Positions 8,301-16,799 of a stretch of DNA of 64,000 nt are shown here, one piece after another. Origin of the DNA: Candidatus Aalborgicola lynettensis. Its GTDB lineage: Bacteria; Pseudomonadota; Gammaproteobacteria; Burkholderiales; Burkholderiaceae_C. Numbering within the stretch: position 1 is the first letter of the stretch; each line of letters starts with the position of its first letter. Both the position numbers and the translations under genes were made by a program. Location of the stretch: positions 496,001 through 560,000 of the forward strand of contig JADJZE010000001.1 of the NCBI GenBank assembly GCA_016719405.1, given 5' to 3'. Below the pieces are notes generated by a model. The model ran no database searches. It had not been told where the DNA came from and was given only the letters and a program-made list of their open reading frames with translations.

Positions 8301-9062
8301 ATGTTGCGTTTTCTTTTCTGTGTGTTGCTGGTGTGGGTCGGCGCTGCGGTGCATGCGCAACCCCTGCAAATACTGACGGAAAGCGACCCGCCGGCGCAGT
8401 TTGTTGATGCCAAGGGCGAGCTGACCGGTTACACCGTTGAACTGGTGCGTGACATTCAAAAGCGCGTGGGCAACCATGACCCGATTCAGGTTGTGCCCTG
8501 GGCCCGCGGATACAAAGCCATAGAGGCGGAGCCCAATGTGGTGTTGTTTCTGATGACGCGCACGGCGGACCGCAACCCTCTCTTCCAGTGGGTTGGGCCT
8601 GTCCTGGAGGTGGAGTTTGGATTGTTTGCGAAGGCCGACTCACCCTTGCGTTTGGCCACGCTCGACGAGGCACGCAAGGTGGGTGCGATTGGTGTGTACC
8701 GGGATGATGTCCGCGATCAAATGCTGACGAAGGCGGGTTTTACCAACCTGGAACGGGTCAACAACAACATCCTCAATGTCAAAAAACTGATGGCTGGGCG
8801 CATTGATCTGTACGCGGCGTCCACGCTTTCTTATGGCGTGGACACGGTGGAGGCGGGCTTCAAATCATCGGACGTCAAACTGGCTGTATCCATGGAGACC
8901 GTGCAAATCTACATTGCAATGTCCAAAGGCATGCCTTCGGCCGTTGTGGACAGCTGGAATGCTGCCGTCAAGGCGCAGCGGCAAGACGGCACCATGGCGC
9001 GTCTGTTGGCCAAGTATTACCCCCAAGCCAAATTGCCCGGCCCTGCCCAAACAAAGTTTTGA
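8301..9062 (+). CDS. Periplasmic solute-binding protein, family 3 (amino-acid type)
   Basis: 253 residues. Residues 1-19 (MLRFLFCVLLVWVGAAVHA) are a signal peptide. The mature protein has the family 3 fold markers: PLQILTESDPPAQF at the start, GYTVELVRDI, VPWARGYKAIEAEPN, and a second lobe containing VGAIGVYRDDV and YAASTLSYG. ATG at 8301 follows GGAG at 8291-8294. There is no neighbouring permease or ATPase, so it may feed a distant transporter or act in sensing, as orphan members of this family often do. Ligand unknown. Confidence 0.88.
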   Translation: MLRFLFCVLLVWVGAAVHAQPLQILTESDPPAQFVDAKGELTGYTVELVRDIQKRVGNHDPIQVVPWARGYKAIEAEPNVVLFLMTRTADRNPLFQWVGPVLEVEFGLFAKADSPLRLATLDEARKVGAIGVYRDDVRDQMLTKAGFTNLERVNNNILNVKKLMAGRIDLYAASTLSYGVDTVEAGFKSSDVKLAVSMETVQIYIAMSKGMPSAVVDSWNAAVKAQRQDGTMARLLAKYYPQAKLPGPAQTKF

Positions 9063-9115
9063 GCGTTTTCTGTTTTTTAACGCAGCAAAAGAACCGGGCC
9101 TGGACCCGGCGGTGT

Positions 9116-10186
9116 TCAGGGCTTCGCCGAGAAAAATAAATAGTCGCCGCCTTCGATGTGGCCCGCAGACGGGAGCGCCCCATACTGCGGCTGCTGCGGA
9201 TACGCTTTCGTCACCTCCGCACGCACCTTGCGCCACACCGATGTACCGATTGCCCCGGTGTTGCCGGATTTCAGGGTATTGATCAAGCTCCATGCAAAAA
9301 TGGAATGACCGTCCTTGCCTTCGTCGGATACCGGTTCATTTCCCCCCGAAGACATGGCAGTTACCGTCCGGTTTTTAAGCAGGGCATCGCGCTTGACATG
9401 CGACAAATCCGCCAGGTTTTTTTCTTTCGTCAGGGAGCCCGAGTAGCAGCTGTCTGAAATCAGAATGAGCTGTCGTGCAGGCACCGCCGCCAGGAGCTTG
9501 GTGATGTCACTGTTGGATATCCAGCCCTCGGCGGCAGTCGGTGTGGCATCGGTTGGAATCCAATAACCGAGCCCTGTTTTTGCCACCAGGTAGCCGTGCC
9601 CTGCGTACAGCACCACCACGCTGTCCGCTGCCGACGCTGTGCCGGCCAGTTTGACCAGCCCTTTGACGATGTCGCGCTTGGAGGCGTCCTTCAAGGTGGT
9701 CACTTCATAGCCATACTCCGATTGCAGGACACGGGCAATTTCTTCTGCATCCTTTTTGGGCGTTTCAAGCGCGGGGATGGGGGCGCGATAGTCCTGGTTG
9801 GCAATGAGCAGCGCGTAGCGTTTTTTGACGGTGGCGGGTGACGCGGCAATGTCGTCAAGCTGCTTCTTGGCTGCTGCTTCGGATACGGGAGGAATGCAGG
9901 GCGCCGAAAACCACCCCTCGTTGCCCGTACACCGGCCAAGGTCTGCTACCCCCGGGTTGGCCAGCAATTGCAGGATGGCCTGTGCGTAGAGCTTTTCGCG
10001 CGACAAAGCCAGTTCTTGCGGTGTCACCTTCGTCGTAGACACAATGGCCCGCTCGACGGGCTGGCCCATTTCCAGAAGGCCGCTGCCGCCACGGTTACCA
10101 CCGCCGCCGCCATGACCACCACTACTGGCCAGCGCCGACGTCGCCAGAATACACAAACACATTAAAAAGGTGAGGCTGCGCATCAT
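9116..10186 (-). CDS. Secreted caspase-like cysteine protease (orthocaspase, peptidase C14 fold)
   Basis: 356 residues. Residues 1-20 form a signal peptide ending in SALA, followed by a Gly/His-rich linker (GGHGGGGGNRGG). The caspase-like domain occupies about 120-330: KKRYALLIANQDYRAPIPAL is the first strand, the catalytic His is H197 in YAGHGY, and the catalytic Cys is C247 in SDSCYSG. Both residues of the dyad are present, so an active enzyme is expected; the family usually prefers Arg or Lys at the cleavage site. The export signal places it in the periplasm or outside. A G-rich ribosome site (GGGGGGAAATC) precedes the ATG. It lies downstream of the receptor array on the same strand, separated by 214 bases. 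Confidence 0.87.
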   Translation of the reverse strand: MMRSLTFLMCLCILATSALASSGGHGGGGGNRGGSGLLEMGQPVERAIVSTTKVTPQELALSREKLYAQAILQLLANPGVADLGRCTGNEGWFSAPCIPPVSEAAAKKQLDDIAASPATVKKRYALLIANQDYRAPIPALETPKKDAEEIARVLQSEYGYEVTTLKDASKRDIVKGLVKLAGTASAADSVVVLYAGHGYLVAKTGLGYWIPTDATPTAAEGWISNSDITKLLAAVPARQLILISDSCYSGSLTKEKNLADLSHVKRDALLKNRTVTAMSSGGNEPVSDEGKDGHSIFAWSLINTLKSGNTGAIGTSVWRKVRAEVTKAYPQQPQYGALPSAGHIEGGDYLFFSAKP

Positions 10187-10400
10187 GATTTCCCCCCGAA
10201 TACACCCGAATACCGCCTGGGCATTCCTGCCCGCCGTACACCCGCTTTCATCGCGGCTGCTTGGTTTACTCTAGCGTGGAAATTCTGAATCTGTGAATTT
10301 CTTCTGTTGCTCTGATGCAGATCAAAAATCCCCATGGAAAGCGGCACCACGCGCGCGGGTCGTCCAAGCGGAGTTCTCAGCGAACGCCGCTTGCGCCCTT

Positions 10401-12545
10401 CTACAGCCGGTAGGTGGCCTGCACAACCCAGCTGCGCCCGGCCTGGGGCAGGTCGCTGGGCACCGTGCTGGCGGCCGAGGGCTCCAGAATGGTGGCGTTG
10501 GTCACATTGCGCACCGAGCCCGCAATCTCCCACTGGCGGTTGACGCTGGTGCGCAGGGTGAGGTCGGTGCTGGTGGTGTCGGGCAGGGCGGCGCGCTTGT
10601 CGCCGCTGGCGCGCACCCGGTCCATCACGCTGTTGACCTGGGCGCCCAGTTGCCAGCCAGGGGTAAAGCGCCAGTCGGCGCGCACATAGGCGTGCTGGTG
10701 CGGGGCAAAGCCGGAGTTGGTGTTGGTGGCCAGGTCGGTAGCGTGTTGCCACGCAAAATTGCCGGTCAAGCGCACAGCGGCTGTGGCATCCCACACGGCT
10801 TCCAGCTCGCCACCGGCGCCGCGCTGGCGGCCCACGTTGCGCCAGGTGCCGCCGGTGCCGGGGGTGGTGTTGGTCACTACGCGAATCATGTCGTACAGCT
10901 CGTAGGCAAACAGGCTCAAGTTGACCTGCGTGTCTTTGCGTGCCTGCCAGTTGGCCACCAGCTCCACGTTTTCCATGCGCTCAGGTCTTATGTCCGGGTT
11001 GCCCGACTGCGCCGGGTTGATGCCATAGGCCTCCACAAAGGCCGGGGCGCGAAAGGCGCTGCCCCATAGCAGCTTGGTGGTCAGGTTCAGGCTGGTGTCC
11101 CACACCAGGGCCAGGCGCGGGTTGGTGGTGCCGCCAAAGTCGCTGTACACGTCGCGGCGCACGCCGGCGGTTAGCGTCCAGTCCGGCGCAAAGTTCCACT
11201 CGTCTTGCGCGTACAGGTAATTGTTTTGCCGCACCACAGGCGAAATGTGGGGCTGTGTGGCCGACGATTCCACCGCCACCGGGCTGGCATTGGGCACCGG
11301 CAGCCCGCTGGCGGCCTGGATGTAGTTCTTAAAGGTGAGGGTCTTGTACAGGTCCAGGTCGTCGTGCCCGGCACCGGCGCGCAGGGCGTGGCCCTTGAAG
11401 CCGCTGTAGGTGATGTAGCCGGAGAGGCGCAGCGAGCGCTCCCAGCGGTTCGGCCCGCCAATAAAACCGCTGGGGAAGTTGCTGGGGCCAATGCGGGTGC
11501 CCGGGGGCGAGAGCATCAGGTTGGTGTCGTCGGTGTGCTCCACCCAAGACAGGTAGCTGGCCAGCACACCCACCCCCACGTCGGGTGCCCACTGCGGTGC
11601 CGTCCAGCTCAGGTCGGCGTTGGTGCGTTCACTTTTGCCATAGCTGTCCGGGTCCAGCGCACTGGCCGCGCCCACATACATGCCCACGTGGTCACGCCCC
11701 TTGTAGCCCAGGCGCAAGCGCCATTGGTCCAGCCCCAGGTCCACACTGGCGTCCAGGGTATTGACGGCGGTGTTCACCGGGCCGGGCGCGCGGCTGGCGC
11801 TGGTGCCGGTGGCCTTGTCGCGCGTGGTTTGAATGTCTTGCGCCAGCAGCTCGCTCTGGCCGTCGGTCTTGCCCCAGTGCAGGTAGGTCGCCACGTCCAC
11901 CGCGCCCAGCGTGCCGCCGTGTTGCACCCAGGCCTCTTTGCCGTTGAAGGCGCCCACGCGGGCTCCCAACTCGGTGCCGTCCACATCGGCGGCGGTTTTG
12001 GTAATGAGGTTGATAACACCGGCATAGGCATCGGCCCCGTACAGCGCCGAGCCGGGGCCACGAATCACCTCAATGCGGGCAATGTTGTGCAGCGCCAGGC
12101 CGCCCCAGAGATTGCCCTTGTCGCCGCTGTACAGCGTGGTCATGGGCACGCCGTTTTGCAGCATCAGCACCTGCGGGTTGGTGGGCGTGCTGAAAATGCC
12201 GCGCACCACGTAAATGGGCTGGTAGGTAACGTATGCGCGCGCCACGTGGATGCCGGGCACGGTTTCCAGCACCTCGTCCAGATCGGTGGCGCCCATGGCG
12301 GCGATGTCTTGTGCGGTAATGACCGTGGCCACTGCCGGGGCGCGGCGCAGGGCTTGCTTGGCGCCGGTGGCCAGGCTGATGAATTCTTTGTCGCCAAAGG
12401 CCAGGGCCAGCTCGGCCTCGTCTTCGGCGCTGGCAAAGGCGCTAGCGCTGGCGCACAGCAGCACGCAGGCGGCTACGGCATGCAGGAGAATGGCAACCGG
12501 CAACCGGCAACCGGCAACCGGCAACTTGTCATGTTCAATGGGCAT
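10401..12545 (-). CDS. TonB-dependent outer-membrane receptor, copy 1
   Basis: 714-residue receptor that would import a metal chelate, cobalamin-like or other scarce ligand through the outer membrane with energy from TonB. The signal peptide covers about 1-37; its first part is encoded by a 7-bp tandem repeat. The plug domain (about 55-175) shows AVATVITAQDIAAMGA, YVVRGI and the conserved IEVIRGPGSALYGADAYAGVIN. The barrel follows and ends in WVVQATYRL with the usual terminal aromatic-x-Leu type end. Start 12545 is preceded by GGAGAC. Its signal region is nearly identical to copies 2 and 3, while the barrel is clearly different, so this copy may bind another ligand. The ligand is not known. 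Confidence 0.92.
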   Translation of the reverse strand: MPIEHDKLPVAGCRLPVAILLHAVAACVLLCASASAFASAEDEAELALAFGDKEFISLATGAKQALRRAPAVATVITAQDIAAMGATDLDEVLETVPGIHVARAYVTYQPIYVVRGIFSTPTNPQVLMLQNGVPMTTLYSGDKGNLWGGLALHNIARIEVIRGPGSALYGADAYAGVINLITKTAADVDGTELGARVGAFNGKEAWVQHGGTLGAVDVATYLHWGKTDGQSELLAQDIQTTRDKATGTSASRAPGPVNTAVNTLDASVDLGLDQWRLRLGYKGRDHVGMYVGAASALDPDSYGKSERTNADLSWTAPQWAPDVGVGVLASYLSWVEHTDDTNLMLSPPGTRIGPSNFPSGFIGGPNRWERSLRLSGYITYSGFKGHALRAGAGHDDLDLYKTLTFKNYIQAASGLPVPNASPVAVESSATQPHISPVVRQNNYLYAQDEWNFAPDWTLTAGVRRDVYSDFGGTTNPRLALVWDTSLNLTTKLLWGSAFRAPAFVEAYGINPAQSGNPDIRPERMENVELVANWQARKDTQVNLSLFAYELYDMIRVVTNTTPGTGGTWRNVGRQRGAGGELEAVWDATAAVRLTGNFAWQHATDLATNTNSGFAPHQHAYVRADWRFTPGWQLGAQVNSVMDRVRASGDKRAALPDTTSTDLTLRTSVNRQWEIAGSVRNVTNATILEPSAASTVPSDLPQAGRSWVVQATYRL
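12492..12525 (-). repeat. 7-bp tandem repeat (GGCAACC) in receptor 1 signal-peptide codons
   Basis: Four complete copies plus six bases of GGCAACC, read on the coding strand as repeated CCGGTTG. They encode the LPVAGCRLPVA stretch after the start codon. Because 7 is not a multiple of 3, gain or loss of one unit shifts the reading frame. Confidence 0.9.
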
Positions 12546-12818
12546 GGATGTGTCTCCAGTTTTTTTTGTGGTTTGCAGGTGCCAACGACGGCGTGAATGA
12601 TCGTACACCGGGGGTGTGCGCGGGGCTGCGGGGAAACCCGGTGGCGGTGGGGTGTGGGCGGAGGTGCAGCGAGCAGCGGGGTGTCTTCGGGCTGCGCTTG
12701 CGGGGCTGGTGGCAGGCGGTAGTTTTATAGGTCTTTTAGGCCGTTTGCGCTTGCTGGTTGTGCGTGAACAGCTACAAAAACAGGAGCGTTTGGCGGTTGT
12801 GCTGGTACGCCAAGTGGC
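12546..12818 (-). promoter_or_regulatory. Conserved 273-base leader of receptor 1
   Basis: Region between the PIN toxin stop and the receptor start, repeated with high identity before all three receptors. On the coding strand it holds a dispersed repeat-like part, a TATAAAAC-containing stretch that may be a promoter, a C-rich untranslated stretch, an A8 run and GGAGAC before the ATG. No known riboswitch motif was recognised. Confidence 0.55.
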
Positions 12819-13256
12819 TCAGTGGAGGTCCAGCGAGTGTAAAAATGCGGCGGGCGTGCAGATGGGGACGCCGTTCCAGGGGTTGAGAACCAGCAAATCC
12901 GCATCGCTGCTGATCAACGCAGCCGCGTTGCAGGCCCGCGCCAGCGCCAGAAACTTGGCGTCTTTCTCATCCCGGCAGGCTCCTGCGGCGGACTGTTCGC
13001 TGGCCGTATCCAGCTCCCAAAACTGGGCCCGATCGGATACCAGCGTCCAAAAATCCATGCGGGTTTGCAGCGGTGCGTAACGGTCAAATTTGCTGCGCTG
13101 CAAAACTTCCAGCAACTCATCCAGCGTGGATTGGCATACGCACAGATCATGGTCTTTGATGGCTGCCAAAAGGCGTGTCAGGGCACCGAGTTGGGGGCGC
13201 AAGACGGCACTGACCAAACTGCTGGTGTCAATGACGATGCGCTTCACAGGATTCAT
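12819..13256 (-). CDS. PIN-domain toxin of a type II toxin-antitoxin pair, copy 1
   Basis: 145-residue PIN-fold ribonuclease. Acidic metal-binding positions are visible: D10 in RIVIDTSSLV, the Glu of TLDELLEVL, the Asp of CRDEKDAKFLALA and the Asp of ISSDADLLVL. It is nearly identical to the copy at 16015, except residues 22-30, where one lost A and one gained G produce a different patch (PQLGALTRL instead of PNSVPRQAF) before the frame returns. Its antitoxin gene directly upstream is frameshifted. The fold suggests an RNase that slows growth; whether this altered copy is active is unclear. Confidence 0.85.
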   Translation of the reverse strand: MNPVKRIVIDTSSLVSAVLRPQLGALTRLLAAIKDHDLCVCQSTLDELLEVLQRSKFDRYAPLQTRMDFWTLVSDRAQFWELDTASEQSAAGACRDEKDAKFLALARACNAAALISSDADLLVLNPWNGVPICTPAAFLHSLDLH

Positions 13257-13527
13257 CGGGACGCTTTGACCAGTTCGGTAACCTCAGCGTCGCTCAGCGC
13301 CCGTGCCGCCGGGGTGAGCGTGGCATCGGCTTGCGCAAAAAGGCTTCAAAGGCTTGCGTGGCCGTGCCGCGCTTGCGCCGGGCGGCTTGCAGTTCCTGCA
13401 TATCCTGGGGGGACACCATGAACGCGGCCGTGCGCCCATGCCGCGTGATGGTGACCGGCTCGCGCTGCACGGTATCTAGCAGCTGGCCAAAGCGGTTTTG
13501 GGCTTCCACTGAGGTGACGGTGATCAT
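13253..13527 (-). pseudogene. Phd/YefM-type antitoxin, copy 1, C-terminus frameshifted
   Basis: The first ~63 residues match antitoxin copy 2 exactly: MITVTSVEAQNRFGQLLD is the DNA-binding half that dimerises and represses the operon. An A6 run is A5 here, so the last ~28 residues, the part that normally wraps the toxin, are replaced by LRKPMPRSPRRHGR and a stop at 13294. Restoring the base gives an end at 13253, overlapping the toxin start by four bases as in copy 2. It is probably non-neutralising, unless the deletion is a homopolymer read error. Confidence 0.75.
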
Positions 13528-13602
13528 GCCTGCGCTCCTTAATGTAGCTAACTTGTACAGTATAGACAGAATTCTGTCGAAGCTGAGGGATGGTGGGCAC
13601 CC

Positions 13603-15741
13603 CTACAGCCGCCAACTCGCCTGCACCACCCACGTGCGCCGGGGTAGGGGCAAATCGTTGGGGATGTTGCCGGGCTTTGGGCTGGGCTCGCGGGCGTCGT
13701 TGTCAAACAGGTTGCGTACACCCCCTGTCACGGTCCACTTGCTTTGCGCTGTGCCCTTGGTCAGGGTCAGGTCGCAGGTTTCGTAGTTGGGCGTGGGGGC
13801 GCGTGTGTCGGCGGCTTCGCGGCTGCGGTCGGCAATGCGATTCCACTGGCCGCTGACCGACCAGTCTCCCCCTAAGCGCCAGTCGCCGCGCAGGTAGATT
13901 TTGTGGTGCGGTGCCAAACCGGCTTCTTGCCCGGTTTGCACGTCGGTTAAGCGCTGGTACGAGTAGTTGCCCGACAGGCGCACGGCGCTGCTGGCGTTCC
14001 AGCTGGCTTCCAGCTCCAGGCCGTGGCCGCGTTGCTGGCCGGTGTTTTGGGCGGTGGAGTCGGTGGTGGCGTCGCTGTTGGGCACAAAGCGCAGCACGTC
14101 GTTCATCTGGAACTGGTACACGTTTACGCCCAGTTGGGTGCTGCCACTGGGCTGCCACGCCACGGCGGCTTCCCAGGTGTCGGTGGTTTCCGGTTTTAGG
14201 TTGGGGTTACCCAAAACGGCGGGGTTGTTGATGGCGTACATCTCCGCAAACGCGGGCGCCCTGAAAGCCCGGCCATACATCAGCTTGGCGGTCAGGTTGT
14301 ACTGGGCGGCCCATACCAGCGCGGCGCGGGGGTTGGTGGTGCTGCCAAAGTCGGAGTAGCGGTCGTGGCGCAGGCCCAGCGTGAGCGTCCAGTCGGGCTG
14401 AAAGGCCCATTCATCTTGCACAAAACCGTACAGGTTGTCTCGGCTGGTGGCTTTCATAAACGGTGCGGTATTGCTGAAGTCCACCATACTGCCCAGGGGC
14501 ATCGGCAGGTTGCCTACACCTGGTACATAAGTGAAGTTGAAGTTCTTGCTTTCCTGGATGTTGTAGATTTCGGTTTTTTCCATGCCAAGGCCGCTGCGCA
14601 GCCTGTGCCCGACCCAACCGGTGTACACCCCTGAGGCGTTGAGTCGCGTGGTGCGTTCGTCTTTGCCGGGTGTGCCGATCATGCCGTCGGGGTACGCACC
14701 CCACGGAAACGTAGTACCCGGTGGGAACACCACCACGGTGGCTGGGGCTCTGCGTTCGTAATAGCTGGCTTGGGCGCTGAGCTCCCAGTCTTTAATGAAC
14801 TGGGCGTTGGTGTAGTTCAAATCGGTCAACAAGCGCTGCGTATTGAAGTGCCCCTGGGTGTCCAGCGCATCGGCCACACCCTGTGCCAGTTGTGCATTCA
14901 ATCGTTGGCTGTACTGGGTGCGCCAGCGCCACGCACCGTAGGATAGGTCCAGCGCTGCGTTGAGCGTTTCGTCCGCCCGTCGCAAGGGGCCGGGGGCTCT
15001 GCTGGCGCTGGTAGAAAAGGCCTTGTCCAAGGCGGTTTGGGCGTCGGCGGTAATGGTTTCGTTGGGGCCATCGGTTTTGCCGGCCTGCAGATAGGCCGCC
15101 ACTTCCACATTGCCCCAGTGCCCGCCGTGCTGCACCCAGGCTTCGCGGCTGTTGTAAGAACCCAGGCGTGAGCCGACCACGGTGCCGCCCACGTCGGCAC
15201 TGGTTTTGGTGATGACGTTGATCACACCGGTAAAGGCATCGGCCCCGTACAACGCCGAGCCGGGGCCACGAATCACTTCAATGCGGGCAATGTTTTCCGC
15301 CGGTATGGTGTTCCAGCCGTCACCGCGATTGTTGAAGTAGGGGCTGGTAATGGGTACGCCGTTGAACAGCATTAGCACTTCCGGGTTGTATTTGGTGTGC
15401 ACGCCGCGCACAGCGTACACCGGGTCGTACAAATAGCCCACCGACACATGCATGCCCGGCACCGCCTGCAAGGCTTCATCGATATTGCGGGCGCCGGTGG
15501 CGGCAATGTCTTGCGCGGTGATGACCGTGGCCACGGCGGGGGCGCGGCTCACCAATTGTTTGCTGCCGGTGGCCAGGCTGATGAATTCTTTGTCGCCAAA
15601 CGCCAGGGCCAGCTCGGCCTCGTCTTCGGCGCTGGCAAAGGCGCTAGCGCTGGCGCACAGCAGCACGCTGGCGGCTACGGCATGCAGGGAGAATGGCAAC
15701 CGGCAACCGGCAACCGGTAACTTGTCATGTTCAATGGGCAT
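13603..15741 (-). CDS. TonB-dependent outer-membrane receptor, copy 2
   Basis: 712 residues and intact. Signal peptide about 1-35 (LHAVAASVLLCASASAFASA). The plug has AVATVITAQDIAATGA, YAVRGV and IEVIRGPGSALYGADAFTGV. The barrel ends with the strand WVVQASWRL. The body is almost identical to the broken copy 3 and clearly different from copy 1, including the extracellular-loop regions, so copies 1 and 2 probably take different ligands. GGAGAC precedes the start at 15741. The Phd/PIN pair of its repeat unit lies upstream in transcription (16724-16015), with a 273-base leader between. The substrate is not identifiable; the plug resembles CirA/ferric-siderophore and BtuB-like receptors. Confidence 0.92.
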   Translation of the reverse strand: MPIEHDKLPVAGCRLPFSLHAVAASVLLCASASAFASAEDEAELALAFGDKEFISLATGSKQLVSRAPAVATVITAQDIAATGARNIDEALQAVPGMHVSVGYLYDPVYAVRGVHTKYNPEVLMLFNGVPITSPYFNNRGDGWNTIPAENIARIEVIRGPGSALYGADAFTGVINVITKTSADVGGTVVGSRLGSYNSREAWVQHGGHWGNVEVAAYLQAGKTDGPNETITADAQTALDKAFSTSASRAPGPLRRADETLNAALDLSYGAWRWRTQYSQRLNAQLAQGVADALDTQGHFNTQRLLTDLNYTNAQFIKDWELSAQASYYERRAPATVVVFPPGTTFPWGAYPDGMIGTPGKDERTTRLNASGVYTGWVGHRLRSGLGMEKTEIYNIQESKNFNFTYVPGVGNLPMPLGSMVDFSNTAPFMKATSRDNLYGFVQDEWAFQPDWTLTLGLRHDRYSDFGSTTNPRAALVWAAQYNLTAKLMYGRAFRAPAFAEMYAINNPAVLGNPNLKPETTDTWEAAVAWQPSGSTQLGVNVYQFQMNDVLRFVPNSDATTDSTAQNTGQQRGHGLELEASWNASSAVRLSGNYSYQRLTDVQTGQEAGLAPHHKIYLRGDWRLGGDWSVSGQWNRIADRSREAADTRAPTPNYETCDLTLTKGTAQSKWTVTGGVRNLFDNDAREPSPKPGNIPNDLPLPRRTWVVQASWRL
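15695..15721 (-). repeat. 7-bp tandem repeat in receptor 2 signal-peptide codons
   Basis: Three exact GGCAACC copies followed by a degenerate GGTAAC. This is one unit fewer than receptor 1. The frame is kept because receptor 1 also lacks one G just beside the repeat (CAGGAG against CAGGGAG). Confidence 0.88.
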
Positions 15742-16014
15742 GGATGTGTCTCCAGTTTTTTTGTAGTTTGCAGGTGCCAACGACGGCGTGGATGATCGTA
15801 CACCGGGGGTGTGCGCGGGGGCTGCGGGGAAACCCGGTGGCGGTGGGGTGTGGGCGGAGGTGCAGCGTGCAGCGGGGTGTCTTCAGGCTGCGCTTGCGGG
15901 GCCGGGAGCAGGCGGTAGTTTTATAGGTCTTTTAGGCCGTTTACGCTTGCTGGGTGCGCGCAAGCAGCTACAAAAATAGTAGCGTTTGGCGGCTGTGCTG
16001 GTACGCCAAGTGGC
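15742..16014 (-). promoter_or_regulatory. Conserved 273-base leader of receptor 2
   Basis: Same organisation as the leader of receptor 1, with A7 instead of A8 before the ribosome site and small differences in G-runs. It contains a copy of the dispersed element near 15951-15983 (GCAAGCAGCTACAAAAATAG). Confidence 0.55.
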
Positions 16015-16452
16015 TCAGTGGAGGTCCAGCGAGTGTAAAAATGCGGCGGGCGTGCAGATGGGGACGCCGTTCCAGGGGTTGAGAACCAGCAAATCCGCAT
16101 CGCTGCTGATCAACGCAGCCGCGTTGCAGGCCCGCGCCAGCGCCAGAAACTTGACGTCTTTCTCATCCCGGCAGGCTCCTGCGGCGGACTGTTCGCTGGC
16201 CGTATTCAGCTCCCAAAACTGGGCCCGATCGGATACCAGCGTCCAAAAATCCATGCGGGTTTGCAGCGGTGCGTAACGGTCAAATTTGCTGCGCTGTAAA
16301 ACTTCCAGTAACTCATCCAGCGTGGATTGGCATACGCACAGATCATGGTCTTTGATGGCTGCCAAAAAGGCTTGTCGGGGCACCGAGTTGGGGCGCAAGA
16401 CGGCACTGACCAAACTGCTGGTGTCAATGACGATGCGCTTCACAGGATTCAT
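16015..16452 (-). CDS. PIN-domain toxin, copy 2
   Basis: 145 residues, the intact reference copy of the pair. It starts MNPVKRIVIDTSSLVSAVLR and has the PIN metal-site residues in IVIDTSS, TLDELLEV, RDEKDVKFLALA and SSDADLLVL. The family is the COG1569-like group of putative toxins. Its ATG overlaps the antitoxin TGA as ATGA, so the two are translated together. Expected role: RNA cleavage when free of antitoxin. Confidence 0.88.
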   Translation of the reverse strand: MNPVKRIVIDTSSLVSAVLRPNSVPRQAFLAAIKDHDLCVCQSTLDELLEVLQRSKFDRYAPLQTRMDFWTLVSDRAQFWELNTASEQSAAGACRDEKDVKFLALARACNAAALISSDADLLVLNPWNGVPICTPAAFLHSLDLH

Positions 16453-16724
16453 CGGGACGCTTTGACCAGTTCGGTAACCTCAGCGTCGCTCAGCGCCCGT
16501 GCCGCCGGGGTGAGCGTGGCATCGGCTTGCGCAAAAAAGGCTTCAAAGGCTTGCGTGGCCGTGCCGCGCTTGCGCCGGGCGGCTTGCAGTTCCTGCATAT
16601 CCTGGGGGGACACCATGAACGCGGCCGTGCGCCCATGCCGCGTGATGGTGACCGGCTCGCGCTGCACGGTATCTAGCAGCTGGCCAAAGCGGTTTTGGGC
16701 TTCCACTGAGGTGACGGTGATCAT
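16449..16724 (-). CDS. Phd/YefM-type antitoxin, copy 2
   Basis: 91 residues. The N-terminal half (MITVTSVEAQNRFGQLLDTV, PVTITRHGRTAAFMVSP) is the Phd/YefM DNA-binding and dimer domain. The C-terminal half (FFAQADATLTPAARALSD, AEVTELVKASR) is the flexible toxin-binding part that is lost in copy 1. It precedes and overlaps the PIN toxin. It likely represses its own promoter just upstream (region 16725-16799) and could neutralise both PIN copies in trans, because they are almost identical. Confidence 0.87.
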   Translation of the reverse strand: MITVTSVEAQNRFGQLLDTVQREPVTITRHGRTAAFMVSPQDMQELQAARRKRGTATQAFEAFFAQADATLTPAARALSDAEVTELVKASR

Positions 16725-16799
16725 GCCTGCGCTCCTTAATGTAGCTAACTTGTACAGTATAGACAGAATTCTGCCGGAGCTGAGGGCTGGTGGGCACCC

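Noticed and set aside
12546..12818. Cobalamin riboswitch in the receptor leader
   Set aside because: TonB receptors often have one, but no B12-box or matching core was found in any of the three leaders.
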